Notes: a model not told the origin generated them from the letters alone. A stretch of DNA of 64,000 nucleotides from Io17-Chloro-G2 sp034420695 (GCA_034420695.1 DAOULB010000014.1:1-64000); one strand, 5' to 3'. Positions 25,521 to 35,588 are shown, numbered from the stretch's first letter. Made by a program: numbers and translations.

Positions 25521-26069
25521 CTAACCGGGTCCGGGTGGATTGGGAGTTTCGTTTACGTACCCTGCCAGCAGTATGTCAAGTTGCAGCATTAGCATCTTGT
25601 TCCAAGCCACTGCAGCCCTGAAAGCCAGCCCTGGGTCTTCCAAGTCCTCTTCCAGGATTTCGGCAACCCTGCTCTGAATGAAGGACATGGATGCCACCAT
25701 ATACCGGCTGGGGACCGACCCCAAGTGTGCCCGGTGACTGGGAGGATGGCTGTGCACTATTCCCGTGGCCAGTACCCGTATTGGGTAGTCCTCGTCGATT
25801 TTGAAGTCGATGGAACCCCTCAGCCACCGGGCCAAGCTGTGCTTTCGCCGGGTCAGGCGGTCCTCGTCCACCTCGCCATCGGACTCCAGGAAGAACTTCC
25901 GGGTCTCCGGGAATCGCAGGAAATTGTCATAAACCTTGGACGTCAACTCGTCGGCGTGTTCCAGTATGGGCCCCGAGGTTTCCTTTATCAGGTCCAACTC
26001 CTCCTGGCTCAAACCCACGAAGTCCGCAAGTTCCTTCAGCCGGGAAGACCAACTTACAATGCGCGCCAT
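25521..26069 (-). CDS. Protoglobin-domain protein
   Basis: 182 residues, all-helical, resembling the protoglobin/globin-coupled-sensor fold: SQEELDLIKETSGPILEHADELTSKVYDNFLRFPETRKFF, then IVHSHPPSHRAHLGSVPSRYM where the proximal heme His is expected. It lacks a signalling domain, so it is a stand-alone heme protein for O2, CO or NO. About 60 bases upstream of the DHQase-like gene on the same strand. Confidence 0.75.
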   Translation of the reverse strand: MARIVSWSSRLKELADFVGLSQEELDLIKETSGPILEHADELTSKVYDNFLRFPETRKFFLESDGEVDEDRLTRRKHSLARWLRGSIDFKIDEDYPIRVLATGIVHSHPPSHRAHLGSVPSRYMVASMSFIQSRVAEILEEDLEDPGLAFRAAVAWNKMLMLQLDILLAGYVNETPNPPGPG

Positions 26070-26296
26070 GTTTGCTCCGGTTCCGGGCTGCAGCGCAGCC
26101 TCTCCCTGATTTGCCCAAGGCGGCCAGTGGAGGGACTATAAACATTGGGGCGCTATCCGGCAACTGCTCCGCAATTCCACAAGAGCAACTCCTTCCAGTT
26201 GTCTTTGGCCGCGGTTGCGGGAATCCTCATCGGCCGACACTCCTTTGTCCAGCAAGGCAAACCCCGCCGAACTCGGGCGATAGCGCCACTGCCTTC

Positions 26297-27529
26297 TTAA
26301 GTCCGCCTCACCAAGGGAGAGAAAAGCAGCACCGGACCCACCAGCAGTATGCCCGCCAAGACGTTCCCGGAAATTGACCACTGGATGTCAATCAGGCTGG
26401 CCACTAGCCCCATTTCCAGTGTTCCCAATATTGTGCCTATACCAATGCACTGGGAAAGAACACCCATCATCCGTCCCCGCATCTCCGGCGGAGCAGCCAG
26501 CAGGGTGATGGCGCTCTGCATCGTGCCAAAACCGGCCTGCCCCATGCCCCCGGCAGCCAGGGCCAGAAACGCCAAGCCGTACCACGGAGCCCATACAAAC
26601 GAAAGCCCAGCAAACAAGACCAGCATCGAGCCCAGCACAAAGACGGGCCCTCGGCGGGAAGGATTGCCGCTGAACGCCAGCGCCCCGGCTCCAACCAGTT
26701 GGCCGATTCCTTCCGCTGCCACCAGCACTCCCACCAGCACAACGCCGACTTCAAGGTTGTCCCTCCCTACCGCCGGAACGAATTGCTGCACCGGAAAAGC
26801 CAGGGCGTTCATCACTATCGTGACATACATCACCCCCATCAACTGCCGGTTCTCCAAGGCATGACGGAATCCCAGTGCAAGGCTGCGCCACACCGGCTCT
26901 CTGGATGAGGCCGCGGAAGACCGCGGAATCTTCAACTGGCTTACCAGGAACAGGTTGGTCAAGTGCATCGCCAGCACTAACACGTATGCCCCTTGAAACC
27001 CCACCGCGGCCAGCACAATGCCGGCCAGCATGGGACCGGCCATCTTCCCGGCGGTGTTGGTAAAGACCTCCAGCGAGAGTGCGTTGACCAAGCGGTTGGC
27101 GCCCACAATGTCCAGTATTCCCGTGCGCCGGGCCGGGTCCTCGATGGCTCGAACCCCTCCCTGGACGGAAATGGCTGCGAACACATGCCAAGGGAGCACC
27201 GACTCCATGTCCACCGCCAGCAGGGCCAGCACCGCGGCGGCAGTCAGTGTGTTTAGCGATTGGGCTACAAGAAGCACCAGCCGCCGGTCGAATCGGTCGG
27301 CGATGAGGCCCGTGAACAGGGAGAGCACCGGCCTGGGCAGGTTGTTGAACACCAGCACCAAGCCCAATTGCAGGTACGAATCCGTGAGTTGCAGCACCAA
27401 CCAGCTCAGCACCAGCAATTCGGTGCGGCGGGCAAACTCCCCCAAGCTTCCTACGTACCAGATGGTGCGAAAGCTGGGATTCGCCACCAAGGGAAGCATC
27501 ACCAGCCGGGGCTGAAATTGAATTCCCAT
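26297..27529 (-). CDS. MFS transporter
   Basis: 410 residues with 12 hydrophobic helices. The loop-2 motif LIADRFDRRLVLL matches the MFS GxxxDRxGRR signature. Belongs to the drug-efflux/EntS-like group by general pattern. Two starts are possible (ATG 27529, or ATG ten codons later); neither has a strong binding site. Substrate unknown. Confidence 0.88.
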   Translation of the reverse strand: MGIQFQPRLVMLPLVANPSFRTIWYVGSLGEFARRTELLVLSWLVLQLTDSYLQLGLVLVFNNLPRPVLSLFTGLIADRFDRRLVLLVAQSLNTLTAAAVLALLAVDMESVLPWHVFAAISVQGGVRAIEDPARRTGILDIVGANRLVNALSLEVFTNTAGKMAGPMLAGIVLAAVGFQGAYVLVLAMHLTNLFLVSQLKIPRSSAASSREPVWRSLALGFRHALENRQLMGVMYVTIVMNALAFPVQQFVPAVGRDNLEVGVVLVGVLVAAEGIGQLVGAGALAFSGNPSRRGPVFVLGSMLVLFAGLSFVWAPWYGLAFLALAAGGMGQAGFGTMQSAITLLAAPPEMRGRMMGVLSQCIGIGTILGTLEMGLVASLIDIQWSISGNVLAGILLVGPVLLFSPLVRRT

Positions 27530-27906
27530 CTAGAGATTGTCGCCTTCAAAGCCGTATAGCAAACATTTTGTACCGGATCGCTGCGATGGACGTAAGTGGG
27601 ACCGTTGCGGATTAGAGTCTGTTCTGCTTCCTGTGCCCTGTGTCCTGCCGGTAATGGGCCTCCGGTAACTGGCTGAACGGCTCGTCACAAAGGACAGGGC
27701 AGACTTGACCAGTGGCTCAGGCCCCGCTGCGGCACTCCGCAAGGCTGGGGGAGAGCGCGTACATCGCGTATCTTGACACCCGCTAGCCGAGGTAGTTTAC
27801 TGGCGACTGCGGTCAGCCAGGGACCTTGAAAACCGCCATGCTCTTTGGGGGGATTGGAGGGATTGCCACCCAAGAGCGGTGCCACAGGTGGAGCAGGGAG
27901 TGGACC
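27530..27906. other. Divergent intergenic region
   Basis: About 380 bases between the MFS and GDPD starts. The GDPD frame is open further upstream to 27826, but that part does not resemble protein. The motif GGACCTTGAAAA occurs twice, at about 27821 and 27902, the second spanning the preferred TTG start. Confidence 0.45.
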
Positions 27907-28767
27907 TTGAAAATAACTGGTTCCAAGTGGCTTGAGCCACCCGGTGCCTGCCCTCTGATAATCGCCCACCGGGGCGACGTTTCCAACGCCCCCGAGAATA
28001 CCTTGGCTGCCATGGAGAAGGCGTGGCGCGCAGGGGCGGACGGCGTCGAGATGGACGTTCGTCTCACCAAGGACGAGCGCTTGATCGCAATCCACGACCG
28101 TACCCTGAACCGCACCACCAACGGGCGCGGTATGGTGGACCACTACACCCTGGACCAGTTGCGGCAATTGGACGCCGGCTCCTGGTTCAGCCCGGCTTTC
28201 GCCGGAGAGCCGCCGCCAACCTTGGACCAAGTCTTTGAACTACTACCTAAGGACTACCTGGTAAACGTAGAGATGAAGGTTGTCATCAAGGGGATGAAGC
28301 TCATCGCCCGGCGGGTTGCCGAAACCGTTGCCAGGCACCAGCGCTGGGACTCAACCTTGGTTGCCAGCTTCAATCCCGTGGCCCTTTGCCACCTGAGGAA
28401 GATGGAACCGCGGTTGGCCCGTGGCTACATCTACTCTAAGTCCCACCCTTATCCCATACGGGCCCGCTGGTTGAGTCCACTGGCAGACGCCCATTGGTAC
28501 GACCCGGCCCAGCGTACCTACAATGCCAATACCCACCGCAAGTTCCGCCGGGCCGGCAGACGCCTGCTGGCATGGAGCACGGACTTCGAAAACGACCTCG
28601 CTAAAGCTGCCCAAGCCGGCGTCGACGGAGTGGTCACTGACCACTTGGAGATGATGGTCCGGCAGAAGACGGCCCTAACCGGAATGACGGGCCGAAATGG
28701 AGAGCATCAGGGTATCCGACTGGTGCCCGCTGGCAGCCCGGCCCTCAGCTCCCGCTCACCGCACTAA
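27907..28767 (+). CDS. Glycerophosphodiester phosphodiesterase family protein
   Basis: About 286 residues from a TTG at 27907 preceded by GGGAGTGG; start uncertain. The GDPD motif begins soon after: IIAHRGDVSNAPENTLAAM (catalytic His-Arg and Glu), GVEMDVRLTKD and the second catalytic His in AIHDRTLNRTTNG. The C-terminal VDGVVTDHLEMM closes the TIM barrel. Hydrolyses glycerophosphodiesters to glycerol-3-phosphate and an alcohol. The esterase follows after 12 bases, so they are probably co-transcribed. Confidence 0.9.
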   Translation: MKITGSKWLEPPGACPLIIAHRGDVSNAPENTLAAMEKAWRAGADGVEMDVRLTKDERLIAIHDRTLNRTTNGRGMVDHYTLDQLRQLDAGSWFSPAFAGEPPPTLDQVFELLPKDYLVNVEMKVVIKGMKLIARRVAETVARHQRWDSTLVASFNPVALCHLRKMEPRLARGYIYSKSHPYPIRARWLSPLADAHWYDPAQRTYNANTHRKFRRAGRRLLAWSTDFENDLAKAAQAGVDGVVTDHLEMMVRQKTALTGMTGRNGEHQGIRLVPAGSPALSSRSPH

Positions 28768-28779
28768 AGGAGGTCGGCC

Positions 28780-29664
28780 ATGGCGCCCGGCGATCTGCAG
28801 TCCTTCTGGAACGCCACCCGAAGCGAACTCGACCAAGTTCCGCTGAATGCTGTCTTGGAAGAAGCTCCCGGCCTCGGCGGAAGGGAATACGACACCTACG
28901 CAGTGCGACTGGACTCCTTCCAAGGCATTGGCCTTCGCGCCTGGTATTCGGTTCCCAAGGACCCGCCCCGTAGCGGACGCTTTCCTGCAGTGCTGGCGGT
29001 GCCGGGCTACGGCGGCGAAAAACCCATTCCCACCCACTTGGCGCTTTCAGGGTTCGCCGTCCTTACCCTGTTCCCCCGGGGACAGGGGGAGAGCCGTCAG
29101 GAGTGGCAGTTGGACCATGGCACCAAGTTGACCTACCATCTCGCCGACAAGGAGCGTTTCTACTACAGGGGCGGCTACATGGACTGCGTGAGAGGGGTGG
29201 ACTTCCTTTCCCAGCGGGAAGAGGTCGATCCCGGCAGAATTGGCATGTGGAGCCGCAGCCAGGGCGGAGGATTGACCCTGGTCACCGCCGCCTTGGATTC
29301 AAGGCTACAGGTTGCCGTCGCTGAGGAGCCCTTTCTCTGCAACTTCCCTGAGTCCGTTGCCGTTACCACCACGCCTTACCGTGAACTGCACGACTACCTG
29401 GCCGAAAACCCTCAGGAAAGGGAGCAGGCCCTCCGGACCCTGGCCTATTTCGACCCCCTGAATCTCGTCACCGGCATATCCTGCCCAACGTTGGTCAACA
29501 TCGGCATGGCCGACCAGACATGCCCTTATGAGACCATCATGCCGGTGTTCGAGCAGATTCCCGGCGTCAAGGCCCTGCACGTCTACCCCGACTTGGCCCA
29601 CTCCCCCTGCTCCGACTTCAACGCCCACGCCATGAACTGGCTGAGGCGTTACCTGGGAGCCTAA
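28780..29664 (+). CDS. Acetyl-xylan-esterase-like alpha/beta hydrolase
   Basis: 294 residues of the AXE1/cephalosporin-C deacetylase group. Oxyanion region LAVPGYGGEKP, nucleophile elbow WSRSQGGG (Ser in SQGG), acid Asp in NIGMADQTCP and His in DLAHSP complete the triad. Removes acetyl or small acyl groups from sugars or drugs; the specific ester is unknown. Start has AAAGGAGGTC upstream. Confidence 0.88.
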   Translation: MAPGDLQSFWNATRSELDQVPLNAVLEEAPGLGGREYDTYAVRLDSFQGIGLRAWYSVPKDPPRSGRFPAVLAVPGYGGEKPIPTHLALSGFAVLTLFPRGQGESRQEWQLDHGTKLTYHLADKERFYYRGGYMDCVRGVDFLSQREEVDPGRIGMWSRSQGGGLTLVTAALDSRLQVAVAEEPFLCNFPESVAVTTTPYRELHDYLAENPQEREQALRTLAYFDPLNLVTGISCPTLVNIGMADQTCPYETIMPVFEQIPGVKALHVYPDLAHSPCSDFNAHAMNWLRRYLGA

Positions 29665-29808
29665 GCCGCCATTCGCGGTATTCCTGCCTGCCCCGTAGTA
29701 CAGTAGTACAATTGTGGTTGAGGGTATAGTTGCTGCCGTGGTTGTGGCTGACTGGCCAATTGCAACCGGCCGCTCTGAGTCTAATTCCTTCTGCCGGGGA
29801 CTAACCTT

Positions 29809-31278
29809 ATGCCAGCACGTTCAGGCCAAGAATATTTGAAGGGCCTCCGGGATCAGACCAAGGAGATACACATAGACGGGCAAATCGTGGAGGACGTGAC
29901 CCGGTTTCCCGGGCTCCGCAGAGGCGCTGAGTCCATCGCCGCCCTCTATGACATGCAGCAAGACTCCAAGCTGGCCCCGGAAATGACCTACTCTTCACCC
30001 GGCACCGGAGACCCGGTGGGGTTGTCCTTCATCATGCCCACCTCCGCCGAAGACCTGGCTCGCCGCCGGGTAATGATGTCCCATTGGGCCCGTACCAGCT
30101 ACGGCATGATGGGTAGAACACCCGACTTCTTGAACGTGAGCATTATGGCTATGGCCGGCGCAGGCGACTATTTCGCCAGGAATCGGCCGGAGTTCAAGCA
30201 GAACATCATTAACTATTACGAATACATCCGGGAGAACGACCTCACCCTGACCCACACCCTGGTCAACCTCCAGCGTCACCGGCGTATGGCGGCAGTCTCC
30301 CAAAACTTTTCCACCGATGTAGCACTGAAGGTGGTGCAGGAAACCAGCGAGGGGATCGTGGTCAGAGGCCCCAGGGTCCTGGCTACCCTGGGACCCCTGT
30401 CCGATGAAATCGCCGTCTACCCGGTCCGGAATTCCCAGTTGGAAAACTCTGAGGAAGCCTGGCGTTACGCCTTCGCCTTTGCTATCCCCTGCGGGACGCC
30501 TGGGCTCAAATTTCTGTGCCGGGAAAGCCTGGACTTGGACCGCTCCACCTTTGACCATCCCCTGGGTTCCCGGTTCGAAGAGATGGACGCCATCATCTTC
30601 ATGGACGACGTACTGGTCCCTTGGGAACGTGTCTTCCTCTATGGAGATGTCAAGCTCTGCAATGACTTGAGCGCCATGACCGGGCAGTACTGCCACTCGG
30701 GGCACCAAGTGGTAACCAAGAATGTAGCCAAGTGCGAGTTCGTTGCCGGCGTTGCCAACCTCATGGTCGAAATCCTGGGTTCCGAGTCCATTCCCCAGAT
30801 TCAGACTCTACTGGCCGAGCTGATTGAGAACCTGGAGATAATGAAGGCCCTGCTGGCCGCCTCAGAAGCCAACGCCGAGTTGGACGAATGGGGCGTAATG
30901 CGCCCGGCCCTCATCCCCATCACCGTGGCCCGCAACCTGTTCATCAAAATGTACCCCCGGATGATCGAAATTATTCAGCTCCTCGGCTCCAGCAGCCTGA
31001 TGGCTCTTCCCACCGAGCGGGACTTTGAAGGACCCTTGAACGAGGATATTGCCCGGTATTTGGATACCGACACCGCCACAGCCCGTGAGCGTGTGCAATT
31101 GTTCCACTTGGCCTGGGATCTGGCCCTCAGCTCCTTTGGTTCCCGGCAGGTGCTCTACGAGCGGTACTTCCAAGGCGATTGGATGCGCAATGCTTCCATC
31201 TTGTACGGCCGCTACGACGCCGGACCCCTGATGGACCAAGTACGGCAGTTCCTTGCCTCCTCCGGGAACAGTGACTAA
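29809..31278 (+). CDS. 4-hydroxyphenylacetate 3-monooxygenase (HpaB)-family flavin monooxygenase
   Basis: 489 residues, normal HpaB length. Two-domain acyl-CoA-dehydrogenase-like fold: N-terminal helical part, beta domain around 150-270 (FAFAIPCGTPGLKFLCRE, MDDVLVPWERVFLYGD) and C-terminal helical bundle. These enzymes use reduced FAD delivered by a separate HpaC-type reductase to ortho-hydroxylate phenols or halophenols. No reductase is adjacent. Some members are dehydratases (4-hydroxybutyryl-CoA type), but the iron-sulfur cysteines of that group are not evident. Confidence 0.9.
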   Translation: MPARSGQEYLKGLRDQTKEIHIDGQIVEDVTRFPGLRRGAESIAALYDMQQDSKLAPEMTYSSPGTGDPVGLSFIMPTSAEDLARRRVMMSHWARTSYGMMGRTPDFLNVSIMAMAGAGDYFARNRPEFKQNIINYYEYIRENDLTLTHTLVNLQRHRRMAAVSQNFSTDVALKVVQETSEGIVVRGPRVLATLGPLSDEIAVYPVRNSQLENSEEAWRYAFAFAIPCGTPGLKFLCRESLDLDRSTFDHPLGSRFEEMDAIIFMDDVLVPWERVFLYGDVKLCNDLSAMTGQYCHSGHQVVTKNVAKCEFVAGVANLMVEILGSESIPQIQTLLAELIENLEIMKALLAASEANAELDEWGVMRPALIPITVARNLFIKMYPRMIEIIQLLGSSSLMALPTERDFEGPLNEDIARYLDTDTATARERVQLFHLAWDLALSSFGSRQVLYERYFQGDWMRNASILYGRYDAGPLMDQVRQFLASSGNSD

Positions 31279-31474
31279 GGAGTCCTCTCCGCCTTCCATC
31301 TTTCCAGGATTTTGGTCCCACCCAAGCACATCTCTATCCGTTCAATTCTTGGTTCATTGATTTGCGTTGCGGACGATGGGAAATACCGAGAGTCATTCGA
31401 CGGCACATGCCCGGCACATGTAACTGTTCAGTCTTCGTGAGGTCCTCTCGGAAGGAAGCATTCATGGCAGGGGA

Positions 31475-31503
31475 GTAGGGGCGGGTTTGAAACCCGCCCC
31501 TAC
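31475..31503. repeat. Perfect palindromic repeat, copy A
   Basis: Two 14-base arms (GTAGGGGCGGGTTT and its complement) around a single G. A second, shorter-armed copy lies at 41416-41440. Both are intergenic downstream of plus-strand genes. Resembles REP-type dispersed palindromes; may act as a terminator-like structure, though no T tract follows. Confidence 0.85.
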
Positions 31504-31570
31504 GTGCGGGGCGGCATTCTTGCCCTGAACGGGCATCCGTCCCACCTAGTGTCAACACTTGCACCACGAT

Positions 31571-31599
31571 TTGAGAAAATTTAAGAGGCATGGTAGACT
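31571..31599 (+). promoter_or_regulatory. Candidate sigma-70 promoter of dnaG-rpoD
   Basis: TTGAGA (31571-31576), 17-base spacer, TAGACT (31594-31599). It lies about 160 bases upstream of the dnaG TTG start. Confidence 0.4.
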
Positions 31600-31759
31600 A
31601 TAGGTTGGGAGAATTGTGCCCTTAATTTACCCTCATGTTCTGTAATCAGAAGGTGCAACAGGGTCAAATTAAAGGAGGCGGGAGGTCAGCCACGCAGATT
31701 AGTGAAGAGAAGCGGCTTGCAAAAATGCTTCGACCCTTACTGACGGGAGCTGTTACCAG

Positions 31760-33628
31760 TTGACGGCAGTAGACGATGTAAAGAGCCGCCTGGACATACT
31801 GGAGGTAGTTTCCCACCACGTAACCCTGAGCCGCTCCGGCCGCAATTATAAGGCAAACTGCCCCTTCCACCAGGAAAGGACTCCGTCCTTCTACGTTTTT
31901 CCCGACCGCCAATCTTGGCGGTGCTTTGGCGCCTGCGCCACCGGGGGTGACGTATTCTCCTTCGTAATGCGCGCCGAGAACGTGGACTTTGGCGAAGCAT
32001 TGCAACGGTTGGCCAGGCAGACCGGGGTCGCCCTGCCTTCACGCCAGCAGCAGGCCGGAGAACAGGCGGCCCTGAGTTTGAACGACGCGACATTGCGGTT
32101 CTTCCGCCGGATGTTGTCGTCAGATCAAGGGGCCGGAACCAGGGCGTACCTCCAGGGACGTGGGGTGAGTCAGGAATCTATCAACCGGTTCGAGTTGGGC
32201 CTGAGCCCTGCCAACGGCAGTGGACTGAAAGAATACCTGGCAACCCAAGGATTCACTCCGGAACAAGGCGTGGAAACCGGAGTCCTGCGGGACAACGACC
32301 GTGGATGGTCCGGCGACCTTTTCCGGGGCCGCTTGATGATCCCAATCCGTGACTCCTCGGGTAGGCTGGTAGGATTCGGCGGGCGGTCCTTGGACGATTC
32401 CCAGCCAAAGTACCTGAACTCGCCAAGGACTCCTCTCTTCGATAAGAGCCGCCTGCTTTATGGAATGCACTTGGCCAAGGACTCCGCCCGGGAAAGGGGC
32501 TTGGTAATCGTCGAGGGTTACCTGGATGCCCTGATGGCCCACCAGTACGGCTTCAGTAACGTGGTGGCCTCTATGGGCACAGCCTTGACCCGGGAGCAGG
32601 TCGACCAAGTGGTGCGCCTGACCAAAAGGGTGGTCATGGCCTTGGACCCGGACGCTGCCGGGCAGCAAGCAACCCTGCGCAGCCTGGAATCGTCATGGAT
32701 GGTGTTCCAAACCCCGGGAGCAGGTCGGGCCAGGGCAACGACCCTCTTTCAGAAGCCGGAGCTTCCCGAAATCAGGATTGCAACGCTGCCTCCTGGAGAG
32801 GACCCGGACGCCCTGATTCGCCGGTCGCCGGATGAGTGGACCAAGTTGACCGAGACGGGCCAACCGCTGCTGGAATACTTGGTGGACGCGCTGGCAACCC
32901 AAGTGGACGCCAGCACGCCGGAGGGGAAGAGCCGCTTGGTGGAGTTGGTCTTTCCCCTGATTGCAGCGGTGACGGACCCATTGCTGCAAGACCGGTACTT
33001 CCAGTCGCTGGCCCAGCGCTTGGGGGTTTCCCAAGAGACCCTGCGGGCCAGCGTAGTCCGCCCGGTGGTTGTCCGGGCCGGCGCCCGAGGAAGCAGGACT
33101 TCCCAAGAACCGTCGGTCACGGCTTCAGCTTTTGCCAAGGCAGACCGGGATCCCATCGAGGAATATTGCTTGGCTCTGCTGCTGCAACATCCCGGCCTCT
33201 TGGAAGACGACGATAGTGACGGTAGTTTGGTCCAAGATCATTTCCGCCGGCATGAGAACCGGGAGATTTTCATCAAGCTGGCCCGGTTGCTAAGCGGAGA
33301 TGGCCCCGGCGGCCCGGAACAGATTGCCTTGGACCCGGACTCGGAGGCGCTGGACAAACTGCGGTGGGACTTGGACGAGGAGCTGTCGCAACATCTGGAG
33401 GCATTGATAGAGAAACCGGTGCCTCCCTTGGACATCGTGAGAAGAAAGGCCGCGTTCAAGGAGGCCGCGGCCCGCTTGGAGGAACGGCGTCTGAAGGAAC
33501 AAAAATTGGAAGAAGAACTGAGATTCTCCGATTCAGAGGCTGTAATCGACGAAGACCACCAGGACGTACTGGAGGTCAACCGGAAAATTAAAGAGAACCA
33601 GAGCGCGCGGCACGCGCTGAGGAGATAG
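31760..33628 (+). CDS. dnaG: DNA primase
   Basis: 622 residues from a TTG start with GGGAG upstream. The CHC2 zinc finger at 34-59 has Cys34-x2-His37 and CFGAC, a Cys-x3-Cys spacing instead of the usual Cys-x2-Cys. The catalytic core shows RLMIPIRDSSGRLVGFGGR, and the TOPRIM residues VIVEGYLDALM and ALDPDAAG follow. The charged C-terminal part would be the helicase-binding domain. Synthesises RNA primers at the replication fork. rpoD starts four bases downstream, the classic macromolecular-synthesis arrangement without rpsU. Confidence 0.97.
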   Translation: MTAVDDVKSRLDILEVVSHHVTLSRSGRNYKANCPFHQERTPSFYVFPDRQSWRCFGACATGGDVFSFVMRAENVDFGEALQRLARQTGVALPSRQQQAGEQAALSLNDATLRFFRRMLSSDQGAGTRAYLQGRGVSQESINRFELGLSPANGSGLKEYLATQGFTPEQGVETGVLRDNDRGWSGDLFRGRLMIPIRDSSGRLVGFGGRSLDDSQPKYLNSPRTPLFDKSRLLYGMHLAKDSARERGLVIVEGYLDALMAHQYGFSNVVASMGTALTREQVDQVVRLTKRVVMALDPDAAGQQATLRSLESSWMVFQTPGAGRARATTLFQKPELPEIRIATLPPGEDPDALIRRSPDEWTKLTETGQPLLEYLVDALATQVDASTPEGKSRLVELVFPLIAAVTDPLLQDRYFQSLAQRLGVSQETLRASVVRPVVVRAGARGSRTSQEPSVTASAFAKADRDPIEEYCLALLLQHPGLLEDDDSDGSLVQDHFRRHENREIFIKLARLLSGDGPGGPEQIALDPDSEALDKLRWDLDEELSQHLEALIEKPVPPLDIVRRKAAFKEAAARLEERRLKEQKLEEELRFSDSEAVIDEDHQDVLEVNRKIKENQSARHALRR

Positions 33629-33632
33629 GAGA

Positions 33633-35210
33633 ATGGCACGACGTCAGAGCAACAACGACCTCAATCCCGAAGAGTTCCTGGAAAATCGGGAGGAGCCTGA
33701 AGACAGGGAGAACCTGTTGGAGATCATTCGCGGTGTGAAGATCAACCAAGGGGAAGACACCCTTGCCGAGACCGCGACCATTACCACCCCTCCCCGGGAA
33801 CTGTCCACCGAAAGCCCGGACGAACAGTGGGACGAGGTCAACTCCGACGAAAAGCTGCCCCCCAGTCCCGACAACACCACCCTCGAACAGGAAAACGAGG
33901 AGCCCGAATGGGAGCCGGAAACCGAGTCCATGGAGGTCTTGGACGACCCCGTTCGCATGTATCTTCGGGAAATCGGGCGGGTCCGGCTGCTTACATCTAA
34001 GGACGAAAGGGTGCTGGCTCGCAAGATAGAGGGTGGCAAGTACCTGCTGGCCCTTGAAGCCGAGTTGCTGGAACTTGAAGGACGCCAACCCAGGGCCTGG
34101 GAAATAACCATCTGCCTGCTCCGTCGCATGGTCGGCGCCGCCTCCTTGGTGGAGGTCCTCGGCGAACAACTGGGCTTGCCGGGAAATCTTACCCTCTCTC
34201 AAATAACCGACAATCCCAAGCTGAGAGACGCAATCGACGCCAAGGTTTCCGTCGAAATGCTGGCCGCCCTCGCCGAGGACATGGGCCAGGACCCCGACGA
34301 CCTTTACAAGCAGGTAATCAGCCTGTCCCTCACCAGTTGGTTGATTCCCGCCGAAGCCATTGATGTGCTGGAAGACTGCACCCTCGCTGAACTGGACGAA
34401 GCCTTGCTCCACCCCCGCCATCTGGAACTGATGCAACGGTTGGAGCCCCTGTTCCAGTCTTACTTCCGGCGGATACAGGCAGAAAGCGAGCGGTCCCAAG
34501 CCCACCTTACCGAAGCCAACCTGAGGCTGGTGGTCAGCGTGGCGAAGAAGTACATAGGCCGGGGAATGGCCCTCTTGGACATGATCCAGGAAGGCAACAT
34601 CGGCCTTATCCGCGCAGTGGAGAAGTTCGACTACCGTAAGGGCTACAAGTTCAGCACCTACGCCACCTGGTGGATTCGCCAAGCCATCACCCGGGCCATC
34701 GCCGACCAAGCCCGGACCATCCGGATACCGGTGCACATGGTTGAGACCATCAATAAGCTCATGCGCCAACACCGCCGGCTGCTCCAGGAATACGGCCGGG
34801 AACCCACCCCCGATGAAATAGGCGAAGCAATGGAAATCGGCCCGGAAAAGGTCGAGGAAATAATGAAGATTTCCCAGGAGCCGGTCTCCTTGGAAACCCC
34901 CATAGGAGAGGAGGAGGACTCCCACTTGGGGGACTTCATCGAAGACCGCAACGCTCCTGCCCCCGCCGACGCCGCCTCGTTCCAGCTCCTCAAGGAGCAG
35001 GTGGAAGAGGTTCTGCACACCCTCACCGACCGGGAGTCCCGGGTGCTCCAGCTCAGGTTTGGCTTGGAGGACGGTCGCAGCCGGACTCTGGAGGAAGTGG
35101 GCCGTGAATTCGGCGTGACCAGGGAGCGAATCCGTCAGATTGAGGCCAAGGCCCTACGGAAACTTCGCCATCCCACCAGGTCCCGCAAGCTCAAGGACTT
35201 CCTGGAATGA
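33633..35210 (+). CDS. rpoD: RNA polymerase primary sigma factor (sigma-70)
   Basis: 525 residues. After a divergent acidic N-terminus comes region 1.2 (DPVRMYLREIG), a non-conserved insertion, and region 2 (RLVVSVAKKYIGRGMALLDMIQEGN, FSTYATWWIRQAITRAI) for core binding and -10 recognition. Region 3 and region 4 (REFGVTRERIRQIEAKALRKLRHP, the -35 helix-turn-helix) follow. All regions are intact. Co-transcribed with dnaG. Start preceded by GGAGA. Confidence 0.97.
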   Translation: MARRQSNNDLNPEEFLENREEPEDRENLLEIIRGVKINQGEDTLAETATITTPPRELSTESPDEQWDEVNSDEKLPPSPDNTTLEQENEEPEWEPETESMEVLDDPVRMYLREIGRVRLLTSKDERVLARKIEGGKYLLALEAELLELEGRQPRAWEITICLLRRMVGAASLVEVLGEQLGLPGNLTLSQITDNPKLRDAIDAKVSVEMLAALAEDMGQDPDDLYKQVISLSLTSWLIPAEAIDVLEDCTLAELDEALLHPRHLELMQRLEPLFQSYFRRIQAESERSQAHLTEANLRLVVSVAKKYIGRGMALLDMIQEGNIGLIRAVEKFDYRKGYKFSTYATWWIRQAITRAIADQARTIRIPVHMVETINKLMRQHRRLLQEYGREPTPDEIGEAMEIGPEKVEEIMKISQEPVSLETPIGEEEDSHLGDFIEDRNAPAPADAASFQLLKEQVEEVLHTLTDRESRVLQLRFGLEDGRSRTLEEVGREFGVTRERIRQIEAKALRKLRHPTRSRKLKDFLE

Positions 35211-35314
35211 CATAACGTGTCGAATTCCATTTAGTTGTCATAATCTGCATCCGGAAACATGACATGCATTGACACAGTTTGTCGAAAAGTTGCGAAAATC
35301 CCTGGCAATGCCTC

Positions 35315-35344
35315 TTGGAACTGCCAATTCCCCAATGATATACT
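35315..35344 (+). promoter_or_regulatory. Candidate promoter of the zinc-ribbon gene
   Basis: TTGGAA (35315-35320), 18-base spacer, TATACT (35339-35344), 31 bases before the GTG start. Confidence 0.4.
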
Positions 35345-35375
35345 TCGCCGGAACTAAGACCGGGAGGAGGATCCA

Positions 35376-35588
35376 GTGGAAGAGTGGGCGATACCTAAGT
35401 GTCAGAAATGTCAGGTGGGGCAGCTACTGCCCTTGTCGGACTACGGCGGACAGGGGGCGGCGGTGCACTACAAGGCTTGGGTTTGTACAAACCCCGGATG
35501 CGGATTCAACATCAAAATACGAAACGGCGACATTTACCTGAACGAACCCATTACCCCGGGCAACATGAACACCCCCCGGGGCCGGTGA
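35376..35588 (+). CDS. Small zinc-ribbon protein
   Basis: 70 residues from GTG at 35376 with an ideal site (GGGAGGAGG). Cys9-x2-Cys12 and Cys37-x4-Cys42 form a ribbon; the rest is short strands (VGQLLPLSDYG, AVHYKAWVC, FNIKIRNGDIYL). No enzyme motif. Position directly behind rpoD suggests a small nucleic-acid- or RNA-polymerase-associated protein, which is inference. Confidence 0.75.
   Translation: MEEWAIPKCQKCQVGQLLPLSDYGGQGAAVHYKAWVCTNPGCGFNIKIRNGDIYLNEPITPGNMNTPRGR

Larger units (their letters stand above)
31279..31759. other. Intergenic region with palindromic repeat and dnaG promoter
   Basis: 480 bases without a convincing gene. Contains a short direct repeat CGGCACATGC at about 31401-31420, the 29-base palindrome at 31475-31503, and a promoter-like pair at 31571-31599. 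Confidence 0.55.

Noticed and set aside
33588..35018. 476-codon minus-strand frame
   Set aside because: Antisense to rpoD, Gly/Phe/Leu-rich shadow sequence with no motif.
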